The notes below the pieces were generated by a model. It was not told the origin of the DNA and made no database searches. It worked only from the letters and a program-made list of their open reading frames with translations. From Saprospiraceae bacterium (GTDB lineage Bacteria > Bacteroidota > Bacteroidia > Chitinophagales > Saprospiraceae), in contig JABDKX010000122.1 of the NCBI GenBank assembly GCA_013001975.1, positions 1 through 40,724 of the forward strand: a stretch of 40,724 nt of DNA. The letters run 5' to 3'. The translations under genes were made by a program, and so were the position numbers. Positions 24,526 through 33,189 of the stretch are shown here, piece by piece. Numbering within the stretch: the first letter of the stretch is position 1; every line of letters starts with the position of its first letter.

Positions 24526-25671
24526 TTATATTTTTTCAATTGATGCACCTTTTCCTGGTTCCACCTCAATAATTTTCAATTTTATCCCAAACCTCTCTTC
24601 GTAATCCGACGTCAGTTTATTAAATCCACCTGAGTAACCACTCTTTACAAGTGCAATGACATTTCCTCCAAAGCCGCCACCCATCATGCGTGCTCCATAA
24701 ACATTGGCTTGGCGTTGTAGGTGCTCTGCTATAAAATCTAGTTCATTACAACTCACCTCAAGCCTTTCTTTTAAAGATCGATGTGAATCATTCATTAATA
24801 AACCGAGGGAGGAATACTCCTTTGCGTCAATAGCTTTGACACTTTGTTTCACTCTATCTATTTCACTTATTACATGAGAGATCCGATTAAAAAGCACGGT
24901 GCTTTCTTTCTCTAAAAATGCAATGTCGGTCAATGTGAGCTCTCTAAAGGAAACCTCTTTTCCTATACTTTTACAAACACATTTTAACGCCAAATCAACC
25001 TCTTCTCTGCGTTTATTATATTCTGAATCCACCAAAGAATGCTTGACGCCAGTATCAAACAATACAAACTTGTTTTCTTCTAATGACAGGTCTATAAATT
25101 GATGCGTCTCATTTTTACAGTCTAAGAAAATCGCTTTATCTTTTTTGCCAAACATAATAGCTGTTTGATCCATTTTTCCACCTCTTAAGCCAATGCCGTG
25201 TTCGGCCTCAGATGCCAGGTTTAAAATTTGTCTTTTTGATAATCTTAACCCAAGTAACTCATTCAATAGTAGTAAAAATCCACAGCATAATGCCGATGAA
25301 GAAGAAACACCACCACCAATAGGAATGTCACTTCCGAACGAAAGATCAAATCCTTGATTGAGCCCCTTTTTCTTTCCTAATAAATTTATTATTTGAAGAA
25401 AATATTTGCTCCAATTGGGCGCTTCTTTTTCGGATTCTAATTGAATCGTTTTAGAATAGTCAAATGCATGAAGGTAAACTAGAGAATCATTTCTTCTTTT
25501 TCCACAGAAATACATTGATTGTTTGATAGCAAACGGTAAAACCAACCCTTCGCAGTAGTCTACATGTTCCCCTATGATATTTGCACGACCCGGCGCTCTT
25601 ACCAAACATTCTGGTTCTCCAAATCTGGTTTTGAAATCCGCAACAACCTTCTTCTTTCTAGTAGGCGTCAT
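24526..25671 (-). CDS. galK: Galactokinase-family GHMP kinase (galactose or GalNAc)
   Basis: The 381-residue enzyme has the three GHMP kinase motifs. These are the galactokinase signature GRANIIGEHVDYCEG (28-42), the ATP-binding PIGGGVSSSSALCCGF (about 130-145) and the C-terminal MMGGGFGGNVIAL (about 330-342). It should phosphorylate a hexose at C1 as the first Leloir-type step. The signature reads GEHVDYC, whereas bacterial galactokinases usually read GEHTDYN; eukaryotic GALK2 (GalNAc kinase) has GEHIDYC. Its start overlaps the end of the GH109-type gene by 14 bases, implying translational coupling. Galactose remains the default substrate, with GalNAc a real alternative. Confidence 0.88.
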   Translation of the reverse strand: MTPTRKKKVVADFKTRFGEPECLVRAPGRANIIGEHVDYCEGLVLPFAIKQSMYFCGKRRNDSLVYLHAFDYSKTIQLESEKEAPNWSKYFLQIINLLGKKKGLNQGFDLSFGSDIPIGGGVSSSSALCCGFLLLLNELLGLRLSKRQILNLASEAEHGIGLRGGKMDQTAIMFGKKDKAIFLDCKNETHQFIDLSLEENKFVLFDTGVKHSLVDSEYNKRREEVDLALKCVCKSIGKEVSFRELTLTDIAFLEKESTVLFNRISHVISEIDRVKQSVKAIDAKEYSSLGLLMNDSHRSLKERLEVSCNELDFIAEHLQRQANVYGARMMGGGFGGNVIALVKSGYSGGFNKLTSDYEERFGIKLKIIEVEPGKGASIEKI

Positions 25672-27007
25672 TCAATGCAAATTTGGTTGTATTCTTCAGC
25701 CATTTTCCTCTTGTAAAATCAGGAAAAGGTTGTGGTTGACTTCCTGTCGCGATCGACTGTTCTGAAAGTGGTGTTATGGCTAGCCAGGTTGCCGCATCAT
25801 ACACATCAAATGGTGGTACCTCATTGTTTTTAGCATGCTCTAATAATGAATGAACCAAGAAGAAATCCATGCCTCCATGACCAGCACCAACAGCTTTTTG
25901 TTCCCAACGCTTCCATAGTGGGTGATCATACTTTTTTAAATATGCGTCCTGAGACTCCCATCGGTGAGACTCACTCAGCCCTTCAATATGAATGCTTTTG
26001 TTTACCGCCATCCAAAGCCCCTTCTCCCCTTGCACTCTAAACCCTAATGAATAAGGTCTCGGTAAATTGGTGTCGTGATGAAGGATGACTGTTTCTCCGT
26101 TGTTACAAACAATCGAAGTTGTCACTTTGTCTCCTAACTTAAATTTTAGTTTGGCATTGGGGTGACTTGATCCGCCTTTTGGATGGTCAACGATATAGTT
26201 GTGCAGCCCCCTGGCCTTAGATGCAACAGAAGTTAAATACAAGAATCGGTTTCCGCGATTAATGTTTATCATTTGTGCCACAGGACCAATGCCATGCGTT
26301 GGGTATAAATCACCATTTCTATGAACCGAATGTTGCGTCCGCCATTTTGCTTCACTGAACCCTTTTTCTCCAAATTCAACGCCTGAATTATAGGCCGTCT
26401 TACCATCATTAAATTTAACGCCTCTCAAGTCGTGTTGATACCCACATTCTAAATGAATAAGTTCTCCAAAAAGGTTTTGTCTTACCATGTTTAATATCGC
26501 CATAACGTCTCTGCGATAACAAACATTTTCAAGAAAAAACAGATGGCTTTCACTCTTCTCCTCAGCACGTATTAAGGCCCAACATTCTTCGATAGAAAAG
26601 CCGCCACAAACTTCCATTCCAGTATAAATGTTTCTCTCCAGACAAGCAATTGCCATTTCTGTGTGTAACATCCACGGACTTGAAATTATAACAACATCTG
26701 GTTTTTCTTTATCTAATAAATTTATGTAATCCTTTTGTCCGTTATCATAAACCATCGGTTGGGCATTTCCTGATTTAGAAAACATAGCTTTTGTTCTTTT
26801 TACCATTTCTTTATCAGGATCAGCTATAGCAATTACACGACAATCGCTGCGGTTCAATAATAAGCTTATATGAGATTGTCCTCGGAAACCAGAACCCAAA
26901 ATCGCAACAGAAAGCTTTGAATCTCTTCTTCCCTGTTTTTTCTTTTGAGCTAAAGTCAAACCAGCTCCTGCAACAGATGTGTTTTTAATAAAATCTCTTC
27001 GTTTCAT
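25658..27007 (-). CDS. GH109-type alpha-N-acetylgalactosaminidase-like oxidoreductase-fold protein
   Basis: The 449-residue protein starts with a twin-arginine-type signal (MKRRDFIKNTSVAGAGLTLA), so export of a folded, cofactor-loaded enzyme is likely. The NAD-binding Rossmann site is AILGSGFRGQSH (about 34-45), followed by VIAIADPD. Family marks of GH109 are ENVCYRRDVMAILNMVR, FGEKGFSEAKWRTQH, LYPTHGIGP, SHRW, GAGHGGMDFF and the C-terminal FALNDAY. GH109 enzymes use NAD in an oxidation/elimination mechanism to release alpha-GalNAc. The same wider Gfo/Idh/MocA family has other functions, but the match over the whole length is close. It overlaps the kinase gene downstream by 14 bases. Confidence 0.85.
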   Translation of the reverse strand: MKRRDFIKNTSVAGAGLTLAQKKKQGRRDSKLSVAILGSGFRGQSHISLLLNRSDCRVIAIADPDKEMVKRTKAMFSKSGNAQPMVYDNGQKDYINLLDKEKPDVVIISSPWMLHTEMAIACLERNIYTGMEVCGGFSIEECWALIRAEEKSESHLFFLENVCYRRDVMAILNMVRQNLFGELIHLECGYQHDLRGVKFNDGKTAYNSGVEFGEKGFSEAKWRTQHSVHRNGDLYPTHGIGPVAQMININRGNRFLYLTSVASKARGLHNYIVDHPKGGSSHPNAKLKFKLGDKVTTSIVCNNGETVILHHDTNLPRPYSLGFRVQGEKGLWMAVNKSIHIEGLSESHRWESQDAYLKKYDHPLWKRWEQKAVGAGHGGMDFFLVHSLLEHAKNNEVPPFDVYDAATWLAITPLSEQSIATGSQPQPFPDFTRGKWLKNTTKFALNDAY

Positions 27008-27062
27008 ATTGCTAAAGTTAAATTATCTTGCAAGAAATTAATAAATTGTTCTAATATAAAAC

Positions 27063-28175
27063 ATGAAAATATTAATCGCCCCTGACAAGTTTAAAGGTTC
27101 TCTTTCCGGCAGAGAAGTATGCCAAGCCATCCAACAAGGATTTGCCCGATATGATCCGACAATAAAAACGATCGCCCACCCTCTGGCTGATGGTGGAGAT
27201 GGTTCTCTCGAAGTGCTTTCAGAATATCTTTCTTTTGAAAAAGTTACTGTTGACACTTTAGATCCTCTTGGACGTCCCATTAAGGCTTCATACTTTACAA
27301 ATGAGAACACAGCATACGTTGAACTGCCATCTGCTTCTGGGTTGGTTCTGCTAAAGGATGAAGAAAGAAATCCGACGAACACATCAACGATTGGAACAGG
27401 TATTTTGATTAAGGACGCACTTAAAAAAGGATTTAATAAAATCTGTTTGTTTTTAGGTGGCAGCGCAACAAACGATGCAGGAATTGGTATTGCTCGTGCG
27501 TTAGGGTATTCCTTTATAAATAAAGAAAACAGTATAATAGATCCTATCGGTAAAAATCTATTGGAAATTGAAGATTATAAATTTAATGGTCCAAGATCTA
27601 CTCTTTCTGTTTCATTTACAATATTGTGTGATGTAAAAAATACAATGTACGGGCCTAACGGGGCTGCTTATACTTTTGCCAAACAAAAGGGAGCAAACAC
27701 TACAGAAGTTGAACACCTTGATGCCGGACTTCAGAAATTTGCTTCGGTTGTATTAAAGAAAACCCAGAAAGACATTTCCACTATTGTCGGTGGTGGTGCC
27801 GCAGGTGGCATAGCTGCTGGTCTATCTGGCCTTTTTAATTGTCAAATCAAATCAGGTATCCAAGAAATATTAACCTTGACAAACTTTGAAAATGTAGCAC
27901 GTGGTGTAGACATGATAATTTCTGGAGAAGGGAAGGTTGATCAAACAAGTTTAAACGGTAAGGTAATATCTGCTTTGTCTTCTTATACAAAAACACATGC
28001 TATCCCTTTACATTTGTTTGTTGGCCAATCTGACTTAATGCCCGAAGAAGGTTCTCCAATAAAAAGTATTCATGCAATTGCTTCCGTGGAAAAGGATATT
28101 AATAAGGCAATGAAAAACGGATATGGTATTTTAGAAAACTTGGCTTACGAATTTATCAAAAACATACATCAATAG
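27063..28175 (+). CDS. Glycerate kinase
   Basis: The 370-residue protein has the type-1 glycerate kinase layout. It begins KILIAPDKFKGSLSGREVCQ, followed by HPLADGGDGSLEVL (about 40-53), GLVLLKDEERNPTNTSTIG and LGGSATNDAGIGIARALG (about 137-154). The later GGGAAGGIAAGLSGLF and ISGEGKVDQTSLNGK complete the pattern. It phosphorylates glycerate, usually at C2, feeding it into glycolysis. It is divergent from the GH109 gene with only 55 bases between the two starts, so both promoters must fit or overlap there. It is convergent with the Nudix gene. Confidence 0.93.
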   Translation: MKILIAPDKFKGSLSGREVCQAIQQGFARYDPTIKTIAHPLADGGDGSLEVLSEYLSFEKVTVDTLDPLGRPIKASYFTNENTAYVELPSASGLVLLKDEERNPTNTSTIGTGILIKDALKKGFNKICLFLGGSATNDAGIGIARALGYSFINKENSIIDPIGKNLLEIEDYKFNGPRSTLSVSFTILCDVKNTMYGPNGAAYTFAKQKGANTTEVEHLDAGLQKFASVVLKKTQKDISTIVGGGAAGGIAAGLSGLFNCQIKSGIQEILTLTNFENVARGVDMIISGEGKVDQTSLNGKVISALSSYTKTHAIPLHLFVGQSDLMPEEGSPIKSIHAIASVEKDINKAMKNGYGILENLAYEFIKNIHQ

Positions 28176-28180
28176 CGTTC

Positions 28181-28603
28181 TTAACATTTATGATAAAACG
28201 TTTTGTCTAAGTAGCATTTAACGGCTAAGGTACTGGCTTCAAAATGTGGTTGAGGTAATTCTGTTGGTAGGCACCACTGCCAGCCCTCACATTTGTCCTT
28301 TTCCATAATTTGTGGTTCGCCTTCATAATCATTTGTATGTAAATTTATCGAAACTGCATGTACGCCTTCTTTTTGATAGGTTCCTAGGTTGTTACAAACA
28401 CTGAAGACTTTTGGAGAATTGATATCAATACCAGTTTCTTCTTTGACCTCTTTAATGGCAGCAGCTTCAAAACTTTCTCCTAACTCAAGGTGGCCTCCTG
28501 GAATTGAGTAATAAGGCGAATGGCTCCCCTTTCTTTTTCCGACCAGAATCTTTCCATCTTCATTTTCAATAATGACACCTACGCCAACCTTGGGTCTTTT
28601 CAT
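28181..28603 (-). CDS. Nudix hydrolase
   Basis: The 140-residue protein contains a Nudix box GGHLELGESFEAAAIKEVKE followed by ETGI (about residues 36-59). The usual REUxEE core reads KEVKEE, so the first arginine is a lysine; the metal-binding glutamates are present. The start (MKRPKVGVGVIIENEDGKIL) is typical of MutT/NUDT15-like enzymes, and PGGHLE gives the substrate loop. It should hydrolyse a nucleoside diphosphate derivative; the substrate is not predictable. Confidence 0.9.
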   Translation of the reverse strand: MKRPKVGVGVIIENEDGKILVGKRKGSHSPYYSIPGGHLELGESFEAAAIKEVKEETGIDINSPKVFSVCNNLGTYQKEGVHAVSINLHTNDYEGEPQIMEKDKCEGWQWCLPTELPQPHFEASTLAVKCYLDKTFYHKC

Positions 28604-28681
28604 CTTTTAAAAATTTTCATTTAAATATAATGTCTCAATTAAATCAAACAACTTAGGAAGCGTTTTAAAATAGTGTTGTTC

Positions 28682-29638
28682 TTAAATTTTAAATATTTCT
28701 TTATACTGACTCACATTAAACCCGTTTTCAATGACTGTTTTGTAAGCATCACTGGATTTATTAAGTAGTGGATTGGTATGGTTGAAGTGTATAAAGTGCA
28801 CCTTCTTTTTATCTTCTGGTTTCAATCCCTTCATTATTTGCATAGATTCAATAACAAAAGGATGTGGAATTAAACTGATATCCCTGTTGTTGATTTCAGC
28901 CGCATCATAAAAAGTGGCGTCTAAAAATGCGAAATCAACCACTTTTACCATCTGCACTATTTCTGTGTCCCATTTAGACCATTTATCAATATCTGGAATA
29001 AAAAGCACCTTTTTTTTCTCACCCTTGATCAAAAAGCCTACAGTTTCAGAATACTCGTCCCTGTGTGGAACCAACAGTGGCTCTATAGAAAGCTTCTTGC
29101 TTAAAACAACAGGCTTGTCGTTTTGCATTTCATTGAGAAGGATGTTCTTCTCGCTAACCAATTGGCTCCAGGGACCATTAGTTCTTAGAAAAGTATCCAT
29201 TTTTTCCATTACGTATGTTGCTACTCCGTTAGCACCAAGCGCTTCTTTTCCTAAGTACATCAGACCCGTGTAGTGTCCAATATGTGCATGTGTTATAAAA
29301 ATACCATCTGGCGTTTCTTTATGTTCAAATGGCGCAACACTGTTTAATGTTTTAATTTGCTCTGTAAAGTCAGGGGTTGCTTCAAGTATGTATGTCTTTT
29401 GTGTTTCTGAGTCTATCAAACCTAATGAAACAACCTTTCTTGTCTTATCTGGATTTTTAAATAAGTCTTCACAACATGTTTTCTTACATCCAATATGTGG
29501 GGATCCTCCATCTTGTGTCGTGCCTAATACAACGAGCGAAACACCATTGTTTTCAACTACCGTTTCTTTGGTTGGTTTTGGGGATTCATTACAAGAAATA
29601 ATTATAATTGTCAAAAAGAAGAAAAATATGTTGCGCAT
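28682..29638 (-). CDS. PqqB-like MBL-fold lipoprotein
   Basis: The 318-residue protein begins with a lipoprotein signal (FFFLTIIIISC, cysteine C16), so it is likely anchored in a membrane. The body matches PqqB-type metallo-beta-lactamase-fold proteins: VVLGTTQDGGSPHIGCKKTC at about 36-55 and ITHAHIGHYTGLMYLG at about 115-130, then FLDATFYD and FIHFNHTNP. The canonical HxHxDH site reads H117-A-H119-I-G-H122, with Gly in the Asp position, as seen in PqqB relatives. No other pqq genes are nearby, so PQQ synthesis is not implied. It is divergent from the BaiN-like gene. Confidence 0.85.
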   Translation of the reverse strand: MRNIFFFFLTIIIISCNESPKPTKETVVENNGVSLVVLGTTQDGGSPHIGCKKTCCEDLFKNPDKTRKVVSLGLIDSETQKTYILEATPDFTEQIKTLNSVAPFEHKETPDGIFITHAHIGHYTGLMYLGKEALGANGVATYVMEKMDTFLRTNGPWSQLVSEKNILLNEMQNDKPVVLSKKLSIEPLLVPHRDEYSETVGFLIKGEKKKVLFIPDIDKWSKWDTEIVQMVKVVDFAFLDATFYDAAEINNRDISLIPHPFVIESMQIMKGLKPEDKKKVHFIHFNHTNPLLNKSSDAYKTVIENGFNVSQYKEIFKI

Positions 29639-29746
29639 TATTTTTTTCCTAAAATTAGGAAATCAATTTAATTAAGTAGAATTATCGCAAATGAGTTTTA
29701 TCAATTCTAAATTCAGTAAAAAGAGATCGTTCTTCAAAAGAATCTT

Positions 29747-29754
29747 TACTTTTG
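29747..29754 (+). promoter_or_regulatory. -7 box directly before the BaiN-like gene
   Basis: TACTTTTG matches TAnnTTTG and ends only four bases before the ATG at 29759. If used, transcription would begin at or next to the start codon, giving a leaderless message. Confidence 0.5.
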
Positions 29755-29758
29755 AGTT

Positions 29759-30976
29759 ATGGATGTTGCTATAATTGGAGGAGGAGCTGGGGGTTTTTTT
29801 GCTGCTATTTGTGTGAAAGAAAACTACCCTAAAGCAAACGTCACAATTTTCGAAAAATCGAATAAGGTATTGTCTAAGGTTAAGGTCTCTGGAGGGGGTC
29901 GATGCAACGTTACCAATGCGACAACCTCAATCTCTGAACTTTGCAATGCTTACCCGAGGGGTTTAAAAAAACTAAAGAAAATCTTTCGCGAATTCAATAA
30001 CTTAGACACCATGGCTTGGTTTGAGTCTCGTGGGGTTAAATTAACCGTCCAAGAAGACAATCATGTGTTTCCGGTTACTCAAGACTCGCAAACCATCATC
30101 GATTGTTTTTTAAATGCTTGCAACAAGCTTGGAATAAAGGTCATTCTAAAAAAACCAGTCACGTCGATTATTCCAGACCAAAATAAATATAAACTTCAGT
30201 TTAAAAATGAAGCAGAATCACCAGAGTTGTTTCACAAAATAATTATAGCAACCGGTGGATCACCAAAAGGATCTGGTCTTGCTTGGCTAAAAGATTTGGG
30301 TCACAAAATAGAGCCTCCCGTTCCCTCACTTTTTACTTTCAACATGCCAAACGAAAACATCACAGAACTCATGGGTGTCGTTGTAGAAAAAACGATAGTT
30401 TCAATTCAAGGAACTAAGTTAAGGTCTCAAGGTCCATTATTAATTACTCATTGGGGAATGAGTGGTCCTGCCATCATCGTTTTATCTGCATTTGGTGCAA
30501 GGATTTTGAACGAATGTGATTACACATTTAAGGTCCAAGTTAATTGGGTAAACGAAGTAAATAACGAAACGGTAAAAGATGCCTTAAACGAGATTGTTAA
30601 AGCCAATAGCCAAAAACAATTATCAAATTACCGCCCTTATCAACTACCAGATAGGTTGTGGCAATATTTAATTTTAAAAAGCAGCTTGCCTCCAAGTAAG
30701 TTGTGGTCTGAATTAGGGAAAAAAGGAATAAATAAGTTGGTTACTTTACTTACAAATGACGTCTATGATGTCAAAGGAAAGACCACTTTCAAAGAAGAGT
30801 TTGTTACTTGTGGTGGCGTGAGTTTAGATTCTATAGATTTGACAACCATGCAAAGCACTGTGTGTAAGAACATTTATTTTACCGGCGAGGTTATAGATAT
30901 TGATGGCATTACAGGTGGGTTTAACTTTCAATCTGCTTGGACAACAGCATTTATTGCTGCACAGTTAAAAAACTAA
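29759..30976 (+). CDS. BaiN/HI0933-family FAD-dependent oxidoreductase
   Basis: The 405-residue flavoprotein opens with the dinucleotide-binding motif VAIIGGGAGGFFAAICVKE. Family marks follow: KVSGGGRCNVTNA (about 43-55), IIATGGSPKGSGLAWLKDLG, GPLLITHWGMSGPAII and, near the end, GEVIDIDGITGGFNFQSAW. This is the YhiN/HI0933 group. One member, BaiN, takes part in bile acid reduction, but most have no known substrate and no bile acid genes are visible here. It is followed 24 bases later by the PLP decarboxylase, so cotranscription is plausible. Confidence 0.92.
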   Translation: MDVAIIGGGAGGFFAAICVKENYPKANVTIFEKSNKVLSKVKVSGGGRCNVTNATTSISELCNAYPRGLKKLKKIFREFNNLDTMAWFESRGVKLTVQEDNHVFPVTQDSQTIIDCFLNACNKLGIKVILKKPVTSIIPDQNKYKLQFKNEAESPELFHKIIIATGGSPKGSGLAWLKDLGHKIEPPVPSLFTFNMPNENITELMGVVVEKTIVSIQGTKLRSQGPLLITHWGMSGPAIIVLSAFGARILNECDYTFKVQVNWVNEVNNETVKDALNEIVKANSQKQLSNYRPYQLPDRLWQYLILKSSLPPSKLWSELGKKGINKLVTLLTNDVYDVKGKTTFKEEFVTCGGVSLDSIDLTTMQSTVCKNIYFTGEVIDIDGITGGFNFQSAWTTAFIAAQLKN

Positions 30977-31000
30977 GTGCTTTTAACCTTTTAAATTTTA

Positions 31001-32407
31001 ATGGCAATGGAAAAGAACGATGTTCAAAAAAAATTGTTTAGCGAAATCAATAATAAAAAGCTTTTCCAACGTTCTCTGGGTAACAGCCTTGATTATGTTG
31101 AAGAGGTTTTTGAAAGAACTGTTTTTCCGAGCAAACAGGCTATTAGTAATCTTGATTCTTTCAATGAAGCCCTTCCTGATAATGGGTTGCCTGGCGAATC
31201 AATTATTGAAACTTTAAATAAATATGGCAGTCCTGCAACTGTTGCTCAGCTAGGAGGCCGTTATTTTGGTTTTGTAAATGGCAGCGCTGTTCCAGCAGGA
31301 ATAGCTGCTAAACTTATGGCAACATTTTGGGACCAAAACACTGCATTAAATATTATATCACCTATTTCTGGAAAATTAGAGGCTGTTGTGGAGCAGTGGC
31401 TGAATGAATTATTTGGTTTTGATAATAAATGTGTCTCTGGATTTGTAACAGGAACATCTGCTGCCAACTTTTGCGGAATCTCAGCAGCACGATACAGGAT
31501 TTTGTCAAATCTTGGCTGGGATGTTAACGAAAAGGGTTTAAGAAATGCTCCTGCAATTAGAATTGTTGCTGGTAAGCATGCACATTCTTCGGTCATAAAA
31601 GCTGTCAACATGAATGGTCTAGGTCAAGAGTGTATCGAGTGGGTTGACACAGATCTTCAAGGAAGAATAGAACATGAAAAAATGCCACCTTTGGACAACT
31701 CTTGTATCGTCTTGCTTCAAGCTGGAAATGTCAATAGCGGAGCCTTTGATAACTTTAATGCTGTATGTAAGGTGGCTAACGAAGCCGGTGCTTGGGTACA
31801 CATAGATGGCGCCTTTGGTTTGTGGGCCCAGTGTTCATCTACTCTAAAAAAATGGACTAACGGTATCCACTTAGCCGATTCCTGGGCGGTAGATGGTCAC
31901 AAAACTTTAAACACCCCTTATGACTGCGGAATAATAATTTGCAAACATCAAAATGCTCTGAGATCAGCTATGCACATGTCTGGTTCATATATCATGAAAA
32001 ACGAAACAAGGGACGGTATGTATCACACTGGAGATATGTCTCGTCGTTCACGCATTATTGAATTATGGGCAACAATTAAAAGTCTTGGCAAAAAAGGTAT
32101 TGATGAATTGGTTACAAACATGCATCTGCGGGCCCTTCAATTTGCAAGTTTACTTACTGAAGCAAATGGCTTTGAGGTTTTAAATGAAATAGACTTTAAT
32201 CAAATAATCGTTTGTTGTAAAACAGACGATTTAACAGAAAAGGTGATGAGGTTTATTCAGGATGATGGCACTTGTTGGGTTGGTCACTCTAAATGGAATA
32301 ACAAGCGCGTCATTCGAATCAGCATTTGTTCTTGGGCTACTACAAAAAATGATGTTGCGTTGTCGTTTCACGCCTTTAAGCGGGCCTTGCAAAAAGCCAC
32401 CACTTAG
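31001..32407 (+). CDS. PLP-dependent group II decarboxylase
   Basis: The 468-residue enzyme shows the fold-type I decarboxylase features. It has the catalytic-loop region ARYFG-like GGRYFGFVNG, the cofactor-stacking histidine in AGKHAHSSV (H195), the pyridine-binding aspartate D269 in WVHIDGAFG and the Schiff-base lysine K301 in WAVDGHKTLNTP. Substrates of this family are aromatic amino acids, glutamate, histidine, diaminobutyrate and others; sequence reading does not decide which. The start may be 31001 or the ATG two codons later. It follows the BaiN-like gene and overlaps the convergent VOC gene by four bases. Confidence 0.9.
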   Translation: MAMEKNDVQKKLFSEINNKKLFQRSLGNSLDYVEEVFERTVFPSKQAISNLDSFNEALPDNGLPGESIIETLNKYGSPATVAQLGGRYFGFVNGSAVPAGIAAKLMATFWDQNTALNIISPISGKLEAVVEQWLNELFGFDNKCVSGFVTGTSAANFCGISAARYRILSNLGWDVNEKGLRNAPAIRIVAGKHAHSSVIKAVNMNGLGQECIEWVDTDLQGRIEHEKMPPLDNSCIVLLQAGNVNSGAFDNFNAVCKVANEAGAWVHIDGAFGLWAQCSSTLKKWTNGIHLADSWAVDGHKTLNTPYDCGIIICKHQNALRSAMHMSGSYIMKNETRDGMYHTGDMSRRSRIIELWATIKSLGKKGIDELVTNMHLRALQFASLLTEANGFEVLNEIDFNQIIVCCKTDDLTEKVMRFIQDDGTCWVGHSKWNNKRVIRISICSWATTKNDVALSFHAFKRALQKATT

Positions 32408-33084
32408 TCGCTAAAAATAAAAAAGCCGTAACCCCCTGGGTCTCTTAATATAATATTGTCAACAATGCCTTCTTTATTAAAGGTGGTGATTTCCTCCGTA
32501 ATCTTGACATTGGCTTTCCTTACATTAGCAATAACTTCAATGTTGTTCTTTCCATTAAAGTAGGTCATTGATGGATTAAAGAATAGGTGTGGACAAGTGT
32601 TTGGTTGCATGAGGCTGATTGAAAACCCTGCCTTGTTAGTTAGAGCAACCCACCCTTGCTCTAGACCTCCCATACTAGGTTCAAAACCGATAATACCTAA
32701 TAGCTTAAAAGACTTTTCGAAATCCGGCGTTTCTAAACTAACACCAGCAAAGGTTCCTAATACAGAAGCAGGAGCGTTCTCAATATTAGGTTGTTCCTCT
32801 TCACTCTCAACCAATGTAATCGGCACACCTGTTGCATCATAAAAAACATGGTTGTTCTCTTTAGAAAAAACCTTTGTGATCGCTTTAATTTTATTTATTT
32901 CTGTATCCCATTTTTCTTTATAAATTTTGATGCCTGCTCTTGCAAACCTATCGTCATTTATACTTACTATAACCTTACTATCTGTTAATAAGGTTTGAGA
33001 ATCCTTCAGTTTGGTGAAGCCTAAGCTTTCATAAAATGCTAAACTATCATTTAGATTCGGAGTCGGTGTTTCTAATATTGTCAT
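32404..33084 (-). CDS. VOC (glyoxalase/dioxygenase fold) protein with two modules
   Basis: The 226 residues divide into two VOC modules. The first (about 1-95) starts LETPTPNLNDSLAFYESLGF; the second (about 108-226) has GVSLETPDFEKSFKLLGIIGFEP and ends ILRDPGGYGFFIFSD. Metal-binding residues of true glyoxalase I are not obvious, so it may be a binding or resistance-type protein rather than an enzyme. It overlaps the decarboxylase stop on the opposite strand by four bases. Confidence 0.8.
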   Translation of the reverse strand: MTILETPTPNLNDSLAFYESLGFTKLKDSQTLLTDSKVIVSINDDRFARAGIKIYKEKWDTEINKIKAITKVFSKENNHVFYDATGVPITLVESEEEQPNIENAPASVLGTFAGVSLETPDFEKSFKLLGIIGFEPSMGGLEQGWVALTNKAGFSISLMQPNTCPHLFFNPSMTYFNGKNNIEVIANVRKANVKITEEITTFNKEGIVDNIILRDPGGYGFFIFSD

Positions 33085-33121
33085 TTTTTACATTTTAATC
33101 TAAATGAAGATACTAAAATAA

Positions 33122-33148
33122 AAAAGCCTGTGCGATTCACACTGGCTT
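33122..33148 (-). terminator. Terminator of the dockerin-type gene
   Basis: AAGCC (33124-33128) pairs with GGCTT (33144-33148) and GTG with CAC inside, with a small internal loop. An A-rich tract at 33116-33125 gives the minus-strand U-run. It lies 41 bases after the stop codon. Confidence 0.6.
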
Positions 33149-33189
33149 CCAGACTATTTCAATGTTGTACTAAACCAATTAACTAGTTA

